A stretch of 64,000 nucleotides of DNA from positions 30,781-94,780 of the forward strand of contig NZ_SNWW01000013.1 in NCBI RefSeq assembly GCF_004362015.1. The letters run 5' to 3'. The stretch is from Flavobacterium chryseum. GTDB taxonomy: Bacteria > Bacteroidota > Bacteroidia > Flavobacteriales > Flavobacteriaceae. Of this stretch, positions 40,320-48,582 are shown in pieces. The translations under genes and the position numbers were made by a program. The first letter of the stretch is position 1. Each line of letters begins with the position of its first letter. Under the pieces are notes generated by a model. That model was not told the origin of the DNA. It saw nothing but the letters and a program-made list of their open reading frames with translations, and searched no databases.

Positions 40320-41882
40320 ATGGACATTATAACGATCATTATTTCAGGAATTATAGGTATTGCAGCAGGTTTTGGAATAGCTAAAATTATCGAAAAAAGC
40401 AATATTTCAAACTTAATCAAAAACGCCAAAAAAGAAGCCTCATCCATTTTAAAAGACGCTAATTTAGAGGCCGAAAATATCAAAAAAGATAAAATTCTTC
40501 AGGCTAAAGAACGTTTTATTGAATTAAAATCAGAGCACGAACAAGTTATTTTAGCACGAGATAAAAAAGTAGCAGAAGTAGAAAAAAGAGTTCGCGATAA
40601 AGAATCGCAAATTTCTAATGAGTTATCGAAAGCTAAAAAAGTAAACGACGATTTCGAAGCTAAAACATTAGAATACCAAACTAAAATTGAAGTTTTAGAC
40701 AAAAAACAATCTGAAGTTGACAAACTGCATAAAAGTCAATTACAGCAACTTGAAGTAATTTCAGGACTTTCTGCTGAGGAAGCAAAAGAACAATTGGTAG
40801 AAGGTTTAAAAGCTGAAGCTAAAAGCAAAGCTATGTCTCATATTCAGGAAACTATTGAAGAGGCAAAACTTACTGCACAGCAAGAAGCGAAGAAAATTAT
40901 CATTAACACAATTCAAAGAGTTGGAACTGAAGAAGCGGTTGAAAATTGCGTTTCTGTTTTCAACATTGAATCTGATGACGTAAAAGGTAGAATTATTGGT
41001 CGTGAAGGCCGTAACATTAGAGCGCTTGAAGCTGCAACGGGAGTTGAAATCATTGTTGATGATACACCGGAAGCGATTATCCTTTCTTGTTTTGACCCTG
41101 TTCGTAGAGAAATTGCGCGTTTGTCATTGCACAAATTAGTAACTGACGGACGTATTCACCCAGCTAGAATTGAAGAAGTTGTTGCTAAAACAGCAAAACA
41201 AATTGATGACGAAATTATTGAAGTTGGTAAACGTACGGTTATCGATTTAGGTATTCACGGTTTACACCCTGAATTGATAAAAGTCGTAGGTAGAATGAAA
41301 TACCGTTCTTCTTACGGACAAAACTTATTGCAACACTCAAGAGAAGTTTCTAAACTTTGTGGTATCATGGCAGCTGAATTAGGCTTGAATGTGAAATTGG
41401 CAAAAAGAGCCGGTTTACTTCACGATATTGGTAAAGTGCCGGATACTGAAAGCGATTTACCTCACGCACTATTAGGTATGCAATGGGCGGAGAAATACGG
41501 TGAAAAAGAAGAAGTTTGTAACGCTATTGGAGCTCACCACGACGAGATCGAAATGAAATCATTATTATCTCCAATCGTTCAGGTTTGTGATGCTATTTCA
41601 GGTGCGAGACCAGGCGCAAGGCGTCAGGTTTTAGATTCATACATTCAACGTTTGAAAGATCTTGAAGAAGTGGCTTACGGATTTAGCGGTGTAAAAAATG
41701 CATACGCAATTCAGGCTGGTAGAGAACTTCGTGTAATTGTAGAAAGCGAAAAAGTTTCTGATGATAATGCAGCGAATTTATCTTTCGAGATTTCACAAAA
41801 AATTCAGACAGAAATGACTTATCCGGGTCAGGTTAAAGTAACAGTAATTAGAGAAACCAGAGCAGTAAATATTGCTAAGTAA
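40320..41882 (+). CDS. rny: Ribonuclease Y
   Basis: 520 residues. An N-terminal membrane anchor (IITIIISGIIGIAAGFGIAKI) is followed by a charged coiled coil (about 30-200). A KH domain follows (GRIIGREGRNIRALEAATGVE) and then an HD domain with LLHDIGKVP and the second His pair in GAHHDEIEMKS. RNase Y is the membrane-bound endonuclease that starts mRNA decay in many Gram-positives and Bacteroidota. Length and domain order are normal. The 6S RNA lies directly upstream and a terminator follows. Confidence 0.97.
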   Translation: MDIITIIISGIIGIAAGFGIAKIIEKSNISNLIKNAKKEASSILKDANLEAENIKKDKILQAKERFIELKSEHEQVILARDKKVAEVEKRVRDKESQISNELSKAKKVNDDFEAKTLEYQTKIEVLDKKQSEVDKLHKSQLQQLEVISGLSAEEAKEQLVEGLKAEAKSKAMSHIQETIEEAKLTAQQEAKKIIINTIQRVGTEEAVENCVSVFNIESDDVKGRIIGREGRNIRALEAATGVEIIVDDTPEAIILSCFDPVRREIARLSLHKLVTDGRIHPARIEEVVAKTAKQIDDEIIEVGKRTVIDLGIHGLHPELIKVVGRMKYRSSYGQNLLQHSREVSKLCGIMAAELGLNVKLAKRAGLLHDIGKVPDTESDLPHALLGMQWAEKYGEKEEVCNAIGAHHDEIEMKSLLSPIVQVCDAISGARPGARRQVLDSYIQRLKDLEEVAYGFSGVKNAYAIQAGRELRVIVESEKVSDDNAANLSFEISQKIQTEMTYPGQVKVTVIRETRAVNIAK

Positions 41883-41901
41883 TCTCAACTTTATATACAA
41901 A

Positions 41902-41938
41902 ACAAAAAGGCTATCTTAACGGATAGCCTTTTTGTTTT
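41902..41938 (+). terminator. Intrinsic terminator of rny
   Basis: ACAAAAAGGCTATC and GATAGCCTTTTTGT with a 6-base loop, then TTTG. Confidence 0.9.
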
Positions 41939-41970
41939 GCCCTCATCTAACGTTGCGTATATTTTTATAA

Positions 41971-42110
41971 ACAAATAGAAACATAGGGATATTATACCAG
42001 TGAAAAAGGCAGTTTTAGCAAACAAGTTTTTTCACATAGCTATGTTTATTAATGCAAGTGAAACGCCTTTTCATATTTTTTGAAACTTTGAAATCTATGT
42101 TTCTATGTGT
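41971..42110. repeat. Nested inverted repeat, ATAGAAACATAG family
   Basis: ACAAATAGAAACATAG (41971-41986) pairs with CTATGTTTCTATGTGT (42095-42110), one mismatch in 16. A second pair inside is TGAAAAAGGC (42001-42010) and GCCTTTTCA (42065-42073). It lies between the rny terminator and the histidine kinase gene. Confidence 0.72.
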
Positions 42111-42128
42111 TTAAATAAAAAATTTGAT

Positions 42129-43649
42129 TTACATATCGTTAAATACGATTTTAAAGCTCGTTCCTACTCCAACTTCACTTTCTACAGAAACGCTCCCTTT
42201 CATAGCTTCAATTTGATTTCTGGTGATGTATAAACCAATTCCTCTGGCTTCTTCGTGTTTGTGAAACGTTTTATACATTCCGAATAATAAATCGCCGTAA
42301 ATTGCCAGATCAATTCCTAAACCATTATCAGTAATTTTTAGTGATTTATAACCTTCAGGTTCAATTGCAAAATCGAAAATTATTATTGGGTCGCGATCCG
42401 GATGACGGTACTTTATGGCATTTGTAGCAAAATTCAACAACACACTTTCTAAATAAGCCGGATTAAAATTGATTTTTAAATATTCGGGAACATTATTTAC
42501 AATCGAAACGTTGGTTTGCTTATCATATCCTTTAATCGTTGAAATTGTTTTTTCGATATATTCATTCAGTTTTAAAGGCTCAACAGCAATATTGATATTA
42601 CTTTGGGTTTTTACGATTTGTGTTAAATTAGAAATAGTTTCATTCAAATCATTAGAAACGGTTCTTAGATGAAGCAACATTTCATTAATCATTGTTCGAT
42701 CTGCATCTGCATCAATAAAATCCAGAATCGATTTTATATTTCCGGCCTGTGTATTTAAATTGTGCGAAACAATATGCGAAAAATTCAATAATCGGCTATT
42801 TTGATCGCTGTAAAGTTTCATCGTTTTTAAAAGCTCAAGCTCTTTTTCTTTTTGAAATGAAATATCAGTATGAGTTCCTATAACGCGCACTGGCTGCCCT
42901 TTTTCATCTCTTTCTATAACTTTTCCCCGATCCAAAATCCATTTGTAGTTTCCGCTGGATGTCATTACACGATGGTAATTTTCGTAATACGGAATCTTAT
43001 TATCAAAATGATCCTGAATATCTGAATAATATTTTGGAAGATCATCAGGATGAACAAGTTTATCCCAGCGATCCGGATCATCAAAAACATCAGTAGATTC
43101 TAATTCTAAAATTTTAAGTGAAAGCGACGAATAAAAAACGCTATTGGTAACCATATTCCAATCCCAAATACCGGTAGTTGATGCTTCGAGTGCAAACTGA
43201 AAACGTTCCTCAGAAATGCGTAATCTTGCTTCTTTATCTTTTAGATCAGTAATATCAGAAACATGTCCGAAAAAACTAACACAACCGTCATCAGCCAGTT
43301 CTGTTTTAGAAGAAATCTGAAACCAGCGCAATCCTTTTTTTGGTAAAAAAGCTCTAAACTCCAGCACCCAGGGCTTTACCTCCCTACGCGCCTTAATTAA
43401 AGACTGAAAAAATAAATCTCTGTCGTTTGGATGAATTCGGTTATAAATTACTAAAATACTTTCGTTCGAAAATGTGGTTGAGGGTAATTCAAAAATCTCA
43501 TCAGCAGATTTACTGACAAGCGGAAATGTGTAATTATTATTGCAATCGATAACAAACTGAAAAAGTAAATCCGGCATTTCGGCAAACAATTTTTTGTAAA
43601 AATTATTTACCTGCAGGCAATCTTCATTTTCATGTAAATCAAAAACCAT
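42129..43649 (-). CDS. PAS domain sensor histidine kinase
   Basis: 506 residues, no membrane segments. Two PAS-type domains lie at about 15-130 and 145-270 (the second with WDWNMVTNSVFYSSLSLKIL and a PAC-like IGTHTDISFQKEKELE). A dimerisation helix follows with FSHIVSHNLNT near 290, whose second His fits the phospho-acceptor. The ATPase domain shows NFATNAIKYRHP (N box), DNGLGIDLA (G1) and EEARGIGLYITRNQI (G2). It is probably a soluble sensor. No response-regulator gene is next to it, so the partner and signal are unknown. Confidence 0.9.
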   Translation of the reverse strand: MVFDLHENEDCLQVNNFYKKLFAEMPDLLFQFVIDCNNNYTFPLVSKSADEIFELPSTTFSNESILVIYNRIHPNDRDLFFQSLIKARREVKPWVLEFRAFLPKKGLRWFQISSKTELADDGCVSFFGHVSDITDLKDKEARLRISEERFQFALEASTTGIWDWNMVTNSVFYSSLSLKILELESTDVFDDPDRWDKLVHPDDLPKYYSDIQDHFDNKIPYYENYHRVMTSSGNYKWILDRGKVIERDEKGQPVRVIGTHTDISFQKEKELELLKTMKLYSDQNSRLLNFSHIVSHNLNTQAGNIKSILDFIDADADRTMINEMLLHLRTVSNDLNETISNLTQIVKTQSNINIAVEPLKLNEYIEKTISTIKGYDKQTNVSIVNNVPEYLKINFNPAYLESVLLNFATNAIKYRHPDRDPIIIFDFAIEPEGYKSLKITDNGLGIDLAIYGDLLFGMYKTFHKHEEARGIGLYITRNQIEAMKGSVSVESEVGVGTSFKIVFNDM

Positions 43650-43808
43650 ATATTTCTTTTTTATATCAATTGAATTATAAAATAATCTTCAAACAGAAAA
43701 CAGAAAAAGACTTAAGTTATTGTTTATCAACATTATTAATTTATAAATAATACACAAGGTATTACTTTTAAGACTTACAAATGAAGTTCTTGTAGAATTA
43801 AAGCTAAA

Positions 43809-44705
43809 TTATTTTCTTGGATGAAAGGAATGTATGACTTCTTTTAAAAAGCTTCGGTCTAAATGTACATAAATTTCGGTTGTTGTTATTGATTCATGGC
43901 CAAGCATTAACTGAATTGATCTTAAATCAGCACCATTTTCAAGCAAATGTGTAGCAAAGGAATGTCGTAAAGTATGCGGACTAATATTTTTATGCAAACC
44001 AATTTTTACGGCAAGATTTTTTATAATGGCAAAAATCATAGAACGAGTCAATTGACTTCCTCTTCTGTTTAAAAACAAAGTATCTTCCTGACCTTTTTTT
44101 ATATTTAAAGTATTCCTAATGGAGTTTTGATAAATCTGAATGTATTTTTGGGTTAGTTTTCCAACGGGTACAAAACGTTCTTTGTTTCCTTTTCCGGTAA
44201 TTTTTATAAAACCTTCTTCAAAAAATAAATCAGAAATTTTGAGTGAAACCAATTCAGAAACTCTCAATCCGCAACCGTATAAAGTTTCGAGCATGGCACG
44301 GTTTCTTTCCCCTTCATTAGAACTTAAATCTATAGCAGCAATAAGCGCATCGATTTCAGGAACAGATAATGTATCGGGCAATTTTCGGCCTGTTTTGGGA
44401 GACTCAATTAATTCTAAAGGATTATCTTTTCTGTAATCTTCAAAAATCAGATAACCAAAAAAGCTTTTTAATCCGGAAATAATGCGCGCTTGCGAACGCG
44501 GATTAACTTCTTTTGAAACGGCATAAATAAATTGCTGTACTATTTCATCAGTTATATTTAAGGGAGAAACTTCTATTCGATTGGTTTCTAAAAAAAGACA
44601 TAATCGCTCGATATCGAAACCATAATTTTCGATTGTGTTTTTAGACAATCCTCTTTCGATTCGCAAATACGATTGATAATCTTTTATATAAGTATTCCAT
44701 TTCAT
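43809..44705 (-). CDS. xerD: Site-specific tyrosine recombinase XerD
   Basis: 298 residues from ATG at 44705, beginning MKWNTYIKDYQSYLRIERGL. The complete tyrosine recombinase set is present: Arg148 (CGLRVSEL), Lys172 (GKGNKERF), His244 and Arg247 (HTLRHSFATHLL), His270 (LMLGHES) and Tyr279 (TEIYVH). It resolves chromosome dimers at dif. The short N-terminal extension from 44723 is not needed. It is followed upstream (its 5' side) by a terminator for the OMP gene. The full motif contrasts with the variant integrase at 61663. Confidence 0.93.
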   Translation of the reverse strand: MKWNTYIKDYQSYLRIERGLSKNTIENYGFDIERLCLFLETNRIEVSPLNITDEIVQQFIYAVSKEVNPRSQARIISGLKSFFGYLIFEDYRKDNPLELIESPKTGRKLPDTLSVPEIDALIAAIDLSSNEGERNRAMLETLYGCGLRVSELVSLKISDLFFEEGFIKITGKGNKERFVPVGKLTQKYIQIYQNSIRNTLNIKKGQEDTLFLNRRGSQLTRSMIFAIIKNLAVKIGLHKNISPHTLRHSFATHLLENGADLRSIQLMLGHESITTTEIYVHLDRSFLKEVIHSFHPRK

Positions 44706-44732
44706 ATTTACAAAGTAAAACATTTTTGGGCA

Positions 44733-44763
44733 TAAAAAAACCTTCCTGATTAGAAGGTTTTTT
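44733..44763. terminator. Bidirectional terminator of OMP paralog 1
   Basis: AAAAAAACCTTCC and GAAGGTTTTTT with a short loop. It serves the minus-strand OMP gene at 44785. Confidence 0.85.
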
Positions 44764-44784
44764 ACACTATTTTAAAACAATAAA

Positions 44785-45408
44785 CTAAAATTTATAGCCC
44801 AATGCTAATGAAAAAACGCTGTTATGAATTTTATCATCATCACCAGATTCCGTTTTAATGATATTTGATAAACCGATAGCGTAACGAAGATTAGTAGCTA
44901 AATGCTCAGTAATGTTATATCCTACACCGAGAACAAGTCCAAAATCAATAGATTCAAACGTGTCTTTAGCATCTTGATCTACAGTTTTACTATATTGGGT
45001 TAGTTTAGTAGACATTTTTGCTGAAGTTAAAAAACCAATTTGTGGTCCAACTTCAATAAAAGACTGACCATCAGCAGTATATTTAAACATTACAGGTATA
45101 TTAATATAGGAAAGATTCCAATTTATATCATTTTTAAACTGATAGCCATTTACATACGTTGTAAAATCTTTAAATTTTGCCCCTTGAGTTGAATACAAAA
45201 TCTCTGGTTGAATAGCAAAACGATCATTTATGTTGATTTCAGCAAAACCACCCATGTTAACTCCAAATCTTGATCCTATATTTACTCCATGAGTATCGCC
45301 AGTCCAATTTGACAAATTTATTCCGGCTTTAATTCCAAATTTTGCTTGTTGTGCGTTAGCAAACCCAAATACCATAACAGCAATTGCTGATAAAAAAAAA
45401 TTCTTCAT
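44785..45408 (-). CDS. Outer membrane beta-barrel protein, paralog 1 of 5
   Basis: 207 residues with a signal peptide (FGFANAQ, cut near residue 20). KFGIKAGINLSNWTGD follows, and then alternating strands (GGFAEININDRFAIQPEILYSTQG, SYINIPVMFKY, FIEVGPQIGFLTS, GLVLGVGYNI, NLRYAIGLSNI). It ends VFSLALGYKF, a C-terminal aromatic barrel end. The family is the porin/OMP_b-brl type of Bacteroidota. It lacks the upstream palindrome shared by paralogs 3 and 4. It is the most divergent of the four tandem members. A -7 box TACATTTG lies at 45441-45434. Confidence 0.9.
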   Translation of the reverse strand: MKNFFLSAIAVMVFGFANAQQAKFGIKAGINLSNWTGDTHGVNIGSRFGVNMGGFAEININDRFAIQPEILYSTQGAKFKDFTTYVNGYQFKNDINWNLSYINIPVMFKYTADGQSFIEVGPQIGFLTSAKMSTKLTQYSKTVDQDAKDTFESIDFGLVLGVGYNITEHLATNLRYAIGLSNIIKTESGDDDKIHNSVFSLALGYKF

Positions 45409-45433
45409 TGTTTAATCCATTTTTAATGAATAT

Positions 45434-45441
45434 CAAATGTA
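45434..45441 (-). promoter_or_regulatory. -7 box of OMP paralog 1
   Basis: TACATTTG on the minus strand, 26 bases before the ATG, at the same place as in the other tandem members. Confidence 0.6.
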
Positions 45442-45462
45442 GTCTTTTTCTTTCAATTAATA

Positions 45463-45491
45463 AAAAACCCTCCTGATTAGGGAGGGTTTTA
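45463..45491 (-). terminator. Terminator of OMP paralog 2
   Basis: AAAAACCCTCC and GGAGGGTTTT with a short loop, 20 bases after the paralog 2 stop. Confidence 0.85.
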
Positions 45492-45510
45492 AAAATATTA
45501 GAATTTAATA

Positions 45511-46086
45511 TTAGAATTTGTATGCTGCCGTTAATGCAAGAACATTATTAGTATATCTATTATCATAATATCCAAAATCTTCATCATCATAATAATCGTT
45601 GTCATAATCGTAAACATTAGATAAGCCAATAGTATAACGAATACCTACAGAGAAATTATCTGTAAAATTATATCCTGCTCCTAAATTAAAAGCAACATCA
45701 ACTGATTTTTCATCATAAGTGTTTTTACTAGAAACTAAAAATCCAAGTTGTGGTCCAGCTTCAACAGTAAATTGTTTTGTAATATAATACTTAGCTAATA
45801 CAGGAACATTGATGTAATTTAAATTTACTGTATAATCAGGCTCACCATAATATCCATCAAATTTACCACCTTGAGCAGAATATAAAAGCTCTGGTTGAAT
45901 GTATAATTTTTTCCAAACGTTGATTTCTGCAAAACCGCCTAATTGAAAACCAATTAATGCGTTAGCACGATCTTCACCACCAATAGTAGCAATATTAAGA
46001 CCACCTTTTACTCCAAATCTAGTTTTTTGAGCATTTGCAAACCCGAATGCCATTATTGCAATAGCACATAAGATAATTTTCTTCAT
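45511..46086 (-). CDS. Outer membrane beta-barrel protein, paralog 2 of 5
   Basis: 191 residues. The signal MKKIILCAIAIMAFGFANAQ is shared almost unchanged with paralogs 3 and 4. RFGVKGGLNIATIGGED, GGFAEINVWKKLYIQPELLYS, YINVPVLAKYYITKQFTVEAGPQLGFL and VGIRYTIGLSNVY follow the family pattern. A Tyr/Asp-rich loop (about 160-177) replaces the loop of the others. It ends VLALTAAYKF. Surface-exposed barrel; ligand unknown. Confidence 0.92.
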   Translation of the reverse strand: MKKIILCAIAIMAFGFANAQKTRFGVKGGLNIATIGGEDRANALIGFQLGGFAEINVWKKLYIQPELLYSAQGGKFDGYYGEPDYTVNLNYINVPVLAKYYITKQFTVEAGPQLGFLVSSKNTYDEKSVDVAFNLGAGYNFTDNFSVGIRYTIGLSNVYDYDNDYYDDEDFGYYDNRYTNNVLALTAAYKF

Positions 46087-46115
46087 TTTAATTGTTTATT
46101 GTTAAAATTAAGTGG

Positions 46116-46123
46116 CAAATATA
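46116..46123 (-). promoter_or_regulatory. -7 box of OMP paralog 2
   Basis: TATATTTG on the minus strand, 30 bases before the ATG. The palindrome at 46146 lies 22 bases further upstream. Confidence 0.65.
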
Positions 46124-46145
46124 AAAATATACTTAGTGAAAAAGG

Positions 46146-46163
46146 ATTTGTTTTTTAACAAAT
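46146..46163. promoter_or_regulatory. Conserved palindrome upstream of OMP paralog 2
   Basis: ATTTGTTTTTTAACAAAT: 7-bp arms ATTTGTT and AACAAAT around four T. The identical 18-mer is at 46903-46920 and 47667-47684, at a matching distance (21-22 bases) from the -7 box. It covers the -33 region. A candidate operator. Confidence 0.5.
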
Positions 46164-46215
46164 AATATGGTAATTGTGAGCCAAAATTATGTTAAGAACC
46201 ATCGCTTTCTTACAC

Positions 46216-46245
46216 AAAAAAAGCCCTCCATTTCTGGAAGGCTTA
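46216..46245 (-). terminator. Terminator of OMP paralog 3
   Basis: AAAAAAGCCCTCCA and TGGAAGGCTT, almost identical to the hairpin at 46974-47003. Confidence 0.82.
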
Positions 46246-46265
46246 TATTTTAAGTTGCAATAAAC

Positions 46266-46844
46266 TTAGAATTTGTATGCTAATGATAAAGCTAAATTAC
46301 TATTTTTAGCACTGTCATAAAAATCATCTGCATCATCGATATCTTCATCAGAAAGAGGAGATAAACCAATAGTATAACGAAGATTAATTGATAAATTATC
46401 TGTAAAATGATATGCTGCTCCTACATTAAAGCCAAAGTCTACTGATTTTGAAAATTCTTTAATATCGTTATCATCTGCTTTAGCTGATAACAAAACACCA
46501 AGTTGAGGACCAGCTTCTACGCTGAATTTATCAACGATATAATATTTTGCTAATACAGGAATATTCAAATAATTCAATTTTAAATCGAAATCATTTCCAA
46601 AAACACTTTCAACTTTAGTTCCTTGTGTTGAAAATAAAATCTCAGGCTGAATTGCAAATTTCTCGACAATTTTGATTTCTGCAAAACCTCCCACATGAAA
46701 ACCAACTACTGATTTAGCACTTTCAACATCTCCTCCAACCAGAGTTGAAAGATTAAGGCCACCTTTAACTCCAAGTTTAGTAGACTGTGCATTAGTAAAT
46801 CCAAATGTCATTATTGCAATAGCACATAAGATAATTTTCTTCAT
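46266..46844 (-). CDS. Outer membrane beta-barrel protein, paralog 3 of 5
   Basis: 192 residues; very close to paralog 4. MKKIILCAIAIMTFGFTNAQ is the signal, then KLGVKGGLNLSTLVGGDVE, GFHVGGFAEIKIVEKFAIQPE, LKLNYLNIPVLAKYYIVDKF and SVEAGPQLGVLLSAKAD. The end is YDSAKNSNLALSLAYKF, shared with paralog 4. Its upstream intergenic block (46845-47023) is also nearly a copy of that of paralog 2 (46087-46265), which points to recent duplication of a gene plus its regulatory space. Confidence 0.92.
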   Translation of the reverse strand: MKKIILCAIAIMTFGFTNAQSTKLGVKGGLNLSTLVGGDVESAKSVVGFHVGGFAEIKIVEKFAIQPEILFSTQGTKVESVFGNDFDLKLNYLNIPVLAKYYIVDKFSVEAGPQLGVLLSAKADDNDIKEFSKSVDFGFNVGAAYHFTDNLSINLRYTIGLSPLSDEDIDDADDFYDSAKNSNLALSLAYKF

Positions 46845-46873
46845 TTTAATTGTTTATTGTTAAAATTAATTGA

Positions 46874-46881
46874 CAAATATA
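46874..46881 (-). promoter_or_regulatory. -7 box of OMP paralog 3
   Basis: TATATTTG on the minus strand, 30 bases before the ATG. Confidence 0.65.
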
Positions 46882-46902
46882 AAAATATCCTAGTGAAAAA
46901 GG

Positions 46903-46920
46903 ATTTGTTTTTTAACAAAT
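46903..46920. promoter_or_regulatory. Conserved palindrome upstream of OMP paralog 3
   Basis: The same 18-mer as at 46146 and 47667, 21 bases upstream of the -7 box. Confidence 0.5.
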
Positions 46921-46973
46921 AATATAGTAATTGTGAGCCAAAATTATGTTAAGAACCATTAGCTTTCTTATAT

Positions 46974-47003
46974 AAAAAAAGCCCTCCATTTCTGGAAGGC
47001 TTA
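46974..47003 (-). terminator. Terminator of OMP paralog 4
   Basis: AAAAAAAGCCCTCCA and TGGAAGGCTT, a near copy of the hairpin at 46216. Confidence 0.82.
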
Positions 47004-47023
47004 TATTTTCTAGTTGAAATAAT

Positions 47024-47608
47024 TTAGAATTTGTATGCTAAAGATAAAGCTAAATTACTATTCTTAGCACTGTCATAATAATCATCTTCATCCTCAATAT
47101 CAGCATTATCTGAAATTGGTGATAAACCGATAGTATAACGAAGATTAATAGAAAGATTTTCAGTAAAGTGAAATCCTGCACCTACATTAAATCCAAGATC
47201 TACAGATTTGAAAGCATCTTTAACATCTTCACCTTCAGATTTAGCAGATAATAAAACTCCAAGTTGTGGACCTGCTTCTACACTAAACTTCTCTACTATG
47301 TAGTATTTAGCTAAAACAGGAATGTTCAAATAATCTAATTTAACATCAAAATCTTCAAAAAATGGACCACCTTCAAATTTACTTCCTTGTGCAGAATATA
47401 AAAGTTCTGGTTGAATAGCAAATTTCTCAGCAATTTTGATTTCAGCAAAACCTCCAACATGAAAACCCACTAAAGATTTATTGTCTTCAACATTTCCGCC
47501 TGTGATAGTTGAAAGGTTTAAACCTCCTTTTACTCCAAATTTTGTAGACTGTGCATTAGTAAACCCAAATGCCATTACTGCTAGTGCAGATAAAATTATT
47601 TTCTTCAT
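47024..47608 (-). CDS. Outer membrane beta-barrel protein, paralog 4 of 5
   Basis: 194 residues. Signal MKKIILSALAVMAFGFTNAQ, then KFGVKGGLNLSTITGGNVED, GFHVGGFAEIKIAEKFAIQPE, VKLDYLNIPVLAKYYIVEKF and SVEAGPQLGVLLSAKSE. It differs from paralog 3 mainly in the extracellular loops (for example EGGPFFEDFD and the acidic DNADIEDEDDYY). It ends in the same NLALSLAYKF. It is first of the minus-strand series and faces the plus-strand paralog 5 across a 285-base gap. Confidence 0.92.
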   Translation of the reverse strand: MKKIILSALAVMAFGFTNAQSTKFGVKGGLNLSTITGGNVEDNKSLVGFHVGGFAEIKIAEKFAIQPELLYSAQGSKFEGGPFFEDFDVKLDYLNIPVLAKYYIVEKFSVEAGPQLGVLLSAKSEGEDVKDAFKSVDLGFNVGAGFHFTENLSINLRYTIGLSPISDNADIEDEDDYYDSAKNSNLALSLAYKF

Positions 47609-47636
47609 TTTATTTGATTTAGTTAAAATTAATAAT

Positions 47637-47644
47637 CAAATATA
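47637..47644 (-). promoter_or_regulatory. -7 box of OMP paralog 4
   Basis: TATATTTG on the minus strand, 29 bases before the ATG. Confidence 0.65.
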
Positions 47645-47666
47645 AAACTTTACTTGGTAAAATTTA

Positions 47667-47684
47667 ATTTGTTTTTTAACAAAT
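47667..47684. promoter_or_regulatory. Conserved palindrome upstream of OMP paralog 4
   Basis: The same 18-mer, ATTTGTTTTTTAACAAAT, 22 bases upstream of the -7 box. A related palindrome with 8-bp arms, AATTTGTT and AACAAATT, lies at 47738-47761 on the side of paralog 5. Confidence 0.5.
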
Positions 47685-47893
47685 AATGTAGTAATTAGGA
47701 GATAAAATTGTGTTAAATAAAATTAATTTGAATTTGCAATTTGTTAAGAAAAGAACAAATTATAATAAAAACAAGCAGTAGAAATTCTAAATGTGAATTT
47801 TATTAATTATTCAATCAATAATATAAAAACAATAAAATCATAATAATATAGTTTTACTTATATAAAAACAATTTTAATCTTAAACAAAAATTT

Positions 47894-48451
47894 ATGAAAA
47901 AGATATTTTTAGCAGCTGCACTGTTCCTTGCAACATCGGCTACAATTCAGGCACAATTATTACAAATAGGTGTTAAGGCTGGGGTAAACTTCGCAAGTCA
48001 GACCGGAGATGCATTTCCGGAACAAGATTTTGACAAAGAAGGAATTACAAGTTATCATGCAGGTTTAGTTGCCGAAATTAAATTATTAGATCGATTTTCT
48101 GTTCAACCGGAACTTTTATATTCTACACAAGGAGCAACTTACAAAAATGCAGGTGAAGAATTTAAAAATGAATTAGGTTATATATCAATTCCTGTAATGG
48201 CTAAATTTTATCTAACAGATTCATTTAGTCTTGAAGTTGGTCCACAAGCTTCCTTTTTAGTAAGCGAAAAAAATGATTTTGATGTAGAAGATGGTGAAAC
48301 TTTTGAGTTTGGACTTAATGCCGGATTAGGATTTAAAATTACCAAAAACTTTTTTGTTCAGGGACGTTATGGTCTGGGATTAACAGAAGCTTCAAAAACT
48401 GCAGATGTTAAAAACTCTACAGTACAATTGTCGGCTGGATTTATGTTTTAA
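47894..48451 (+). CDS. Outer membrane beta-barrel protein, paralog 5 of 5 (divergent)
   Basis: 185 residues on the opposite strand from the tandem four. Signal MKKIFLAAALFLATSATIQAQ, then LLQIGVKAGVNFASQTGD, GLVAEIKLLDRFSVQPELLYSTQGA, GYISIPVMAKFYLTDSF and SLEVGPQASFLVSEKND. It ends VQLSAGFMF, a clear barrel end. Family membership is certain, but it is more distant than the tandem members. Upstream is a very AT-rich region with one ATTTGTT-type palindrome. Confidence 0.92.
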   Translation: MKKIFLAAALFLATSATIQAQLLQIGVKAGVNFASQTGDAFPEQDFDKEGITSYHAGLVAEIKLLDRFSVQPELLYSTQGATYKNAGEEFKNELGYISIPVMAKFYLTDSFSLEVGPQASFLVSEKNDFDVEDGETFEFGLNAGLGFKITKNFFVQGRYGLGLTEASKTADVKNSTVQLSAGFMF

Positions 48452-48474
48452 AAATATATCACATACTTTTATAA

Positions 48475-48507
48475 AAACCGCTCTATTAATTAGCGCGGTT
48501 TTTTTAT
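48475..48507 (+). terminator. Terminator of OMP paralog 5
   Basis: AAACCGC and GCGGTTT, with a T run, about 24 bases after the stop. Confidence 0.82.
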
Positions 48508-48582
48508 TTTTACATACTTGTGAAATGTTTTCTGTAAAATGTAAAACGAATTCAATTTACTTTAATAAAATTTAAATCATTT

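Noticed and set aside
43809..44705. XerD as part of a mobile element
   Set aside because: It has the full housekeeping motif set and normal length, with no other mobile genes next to it.
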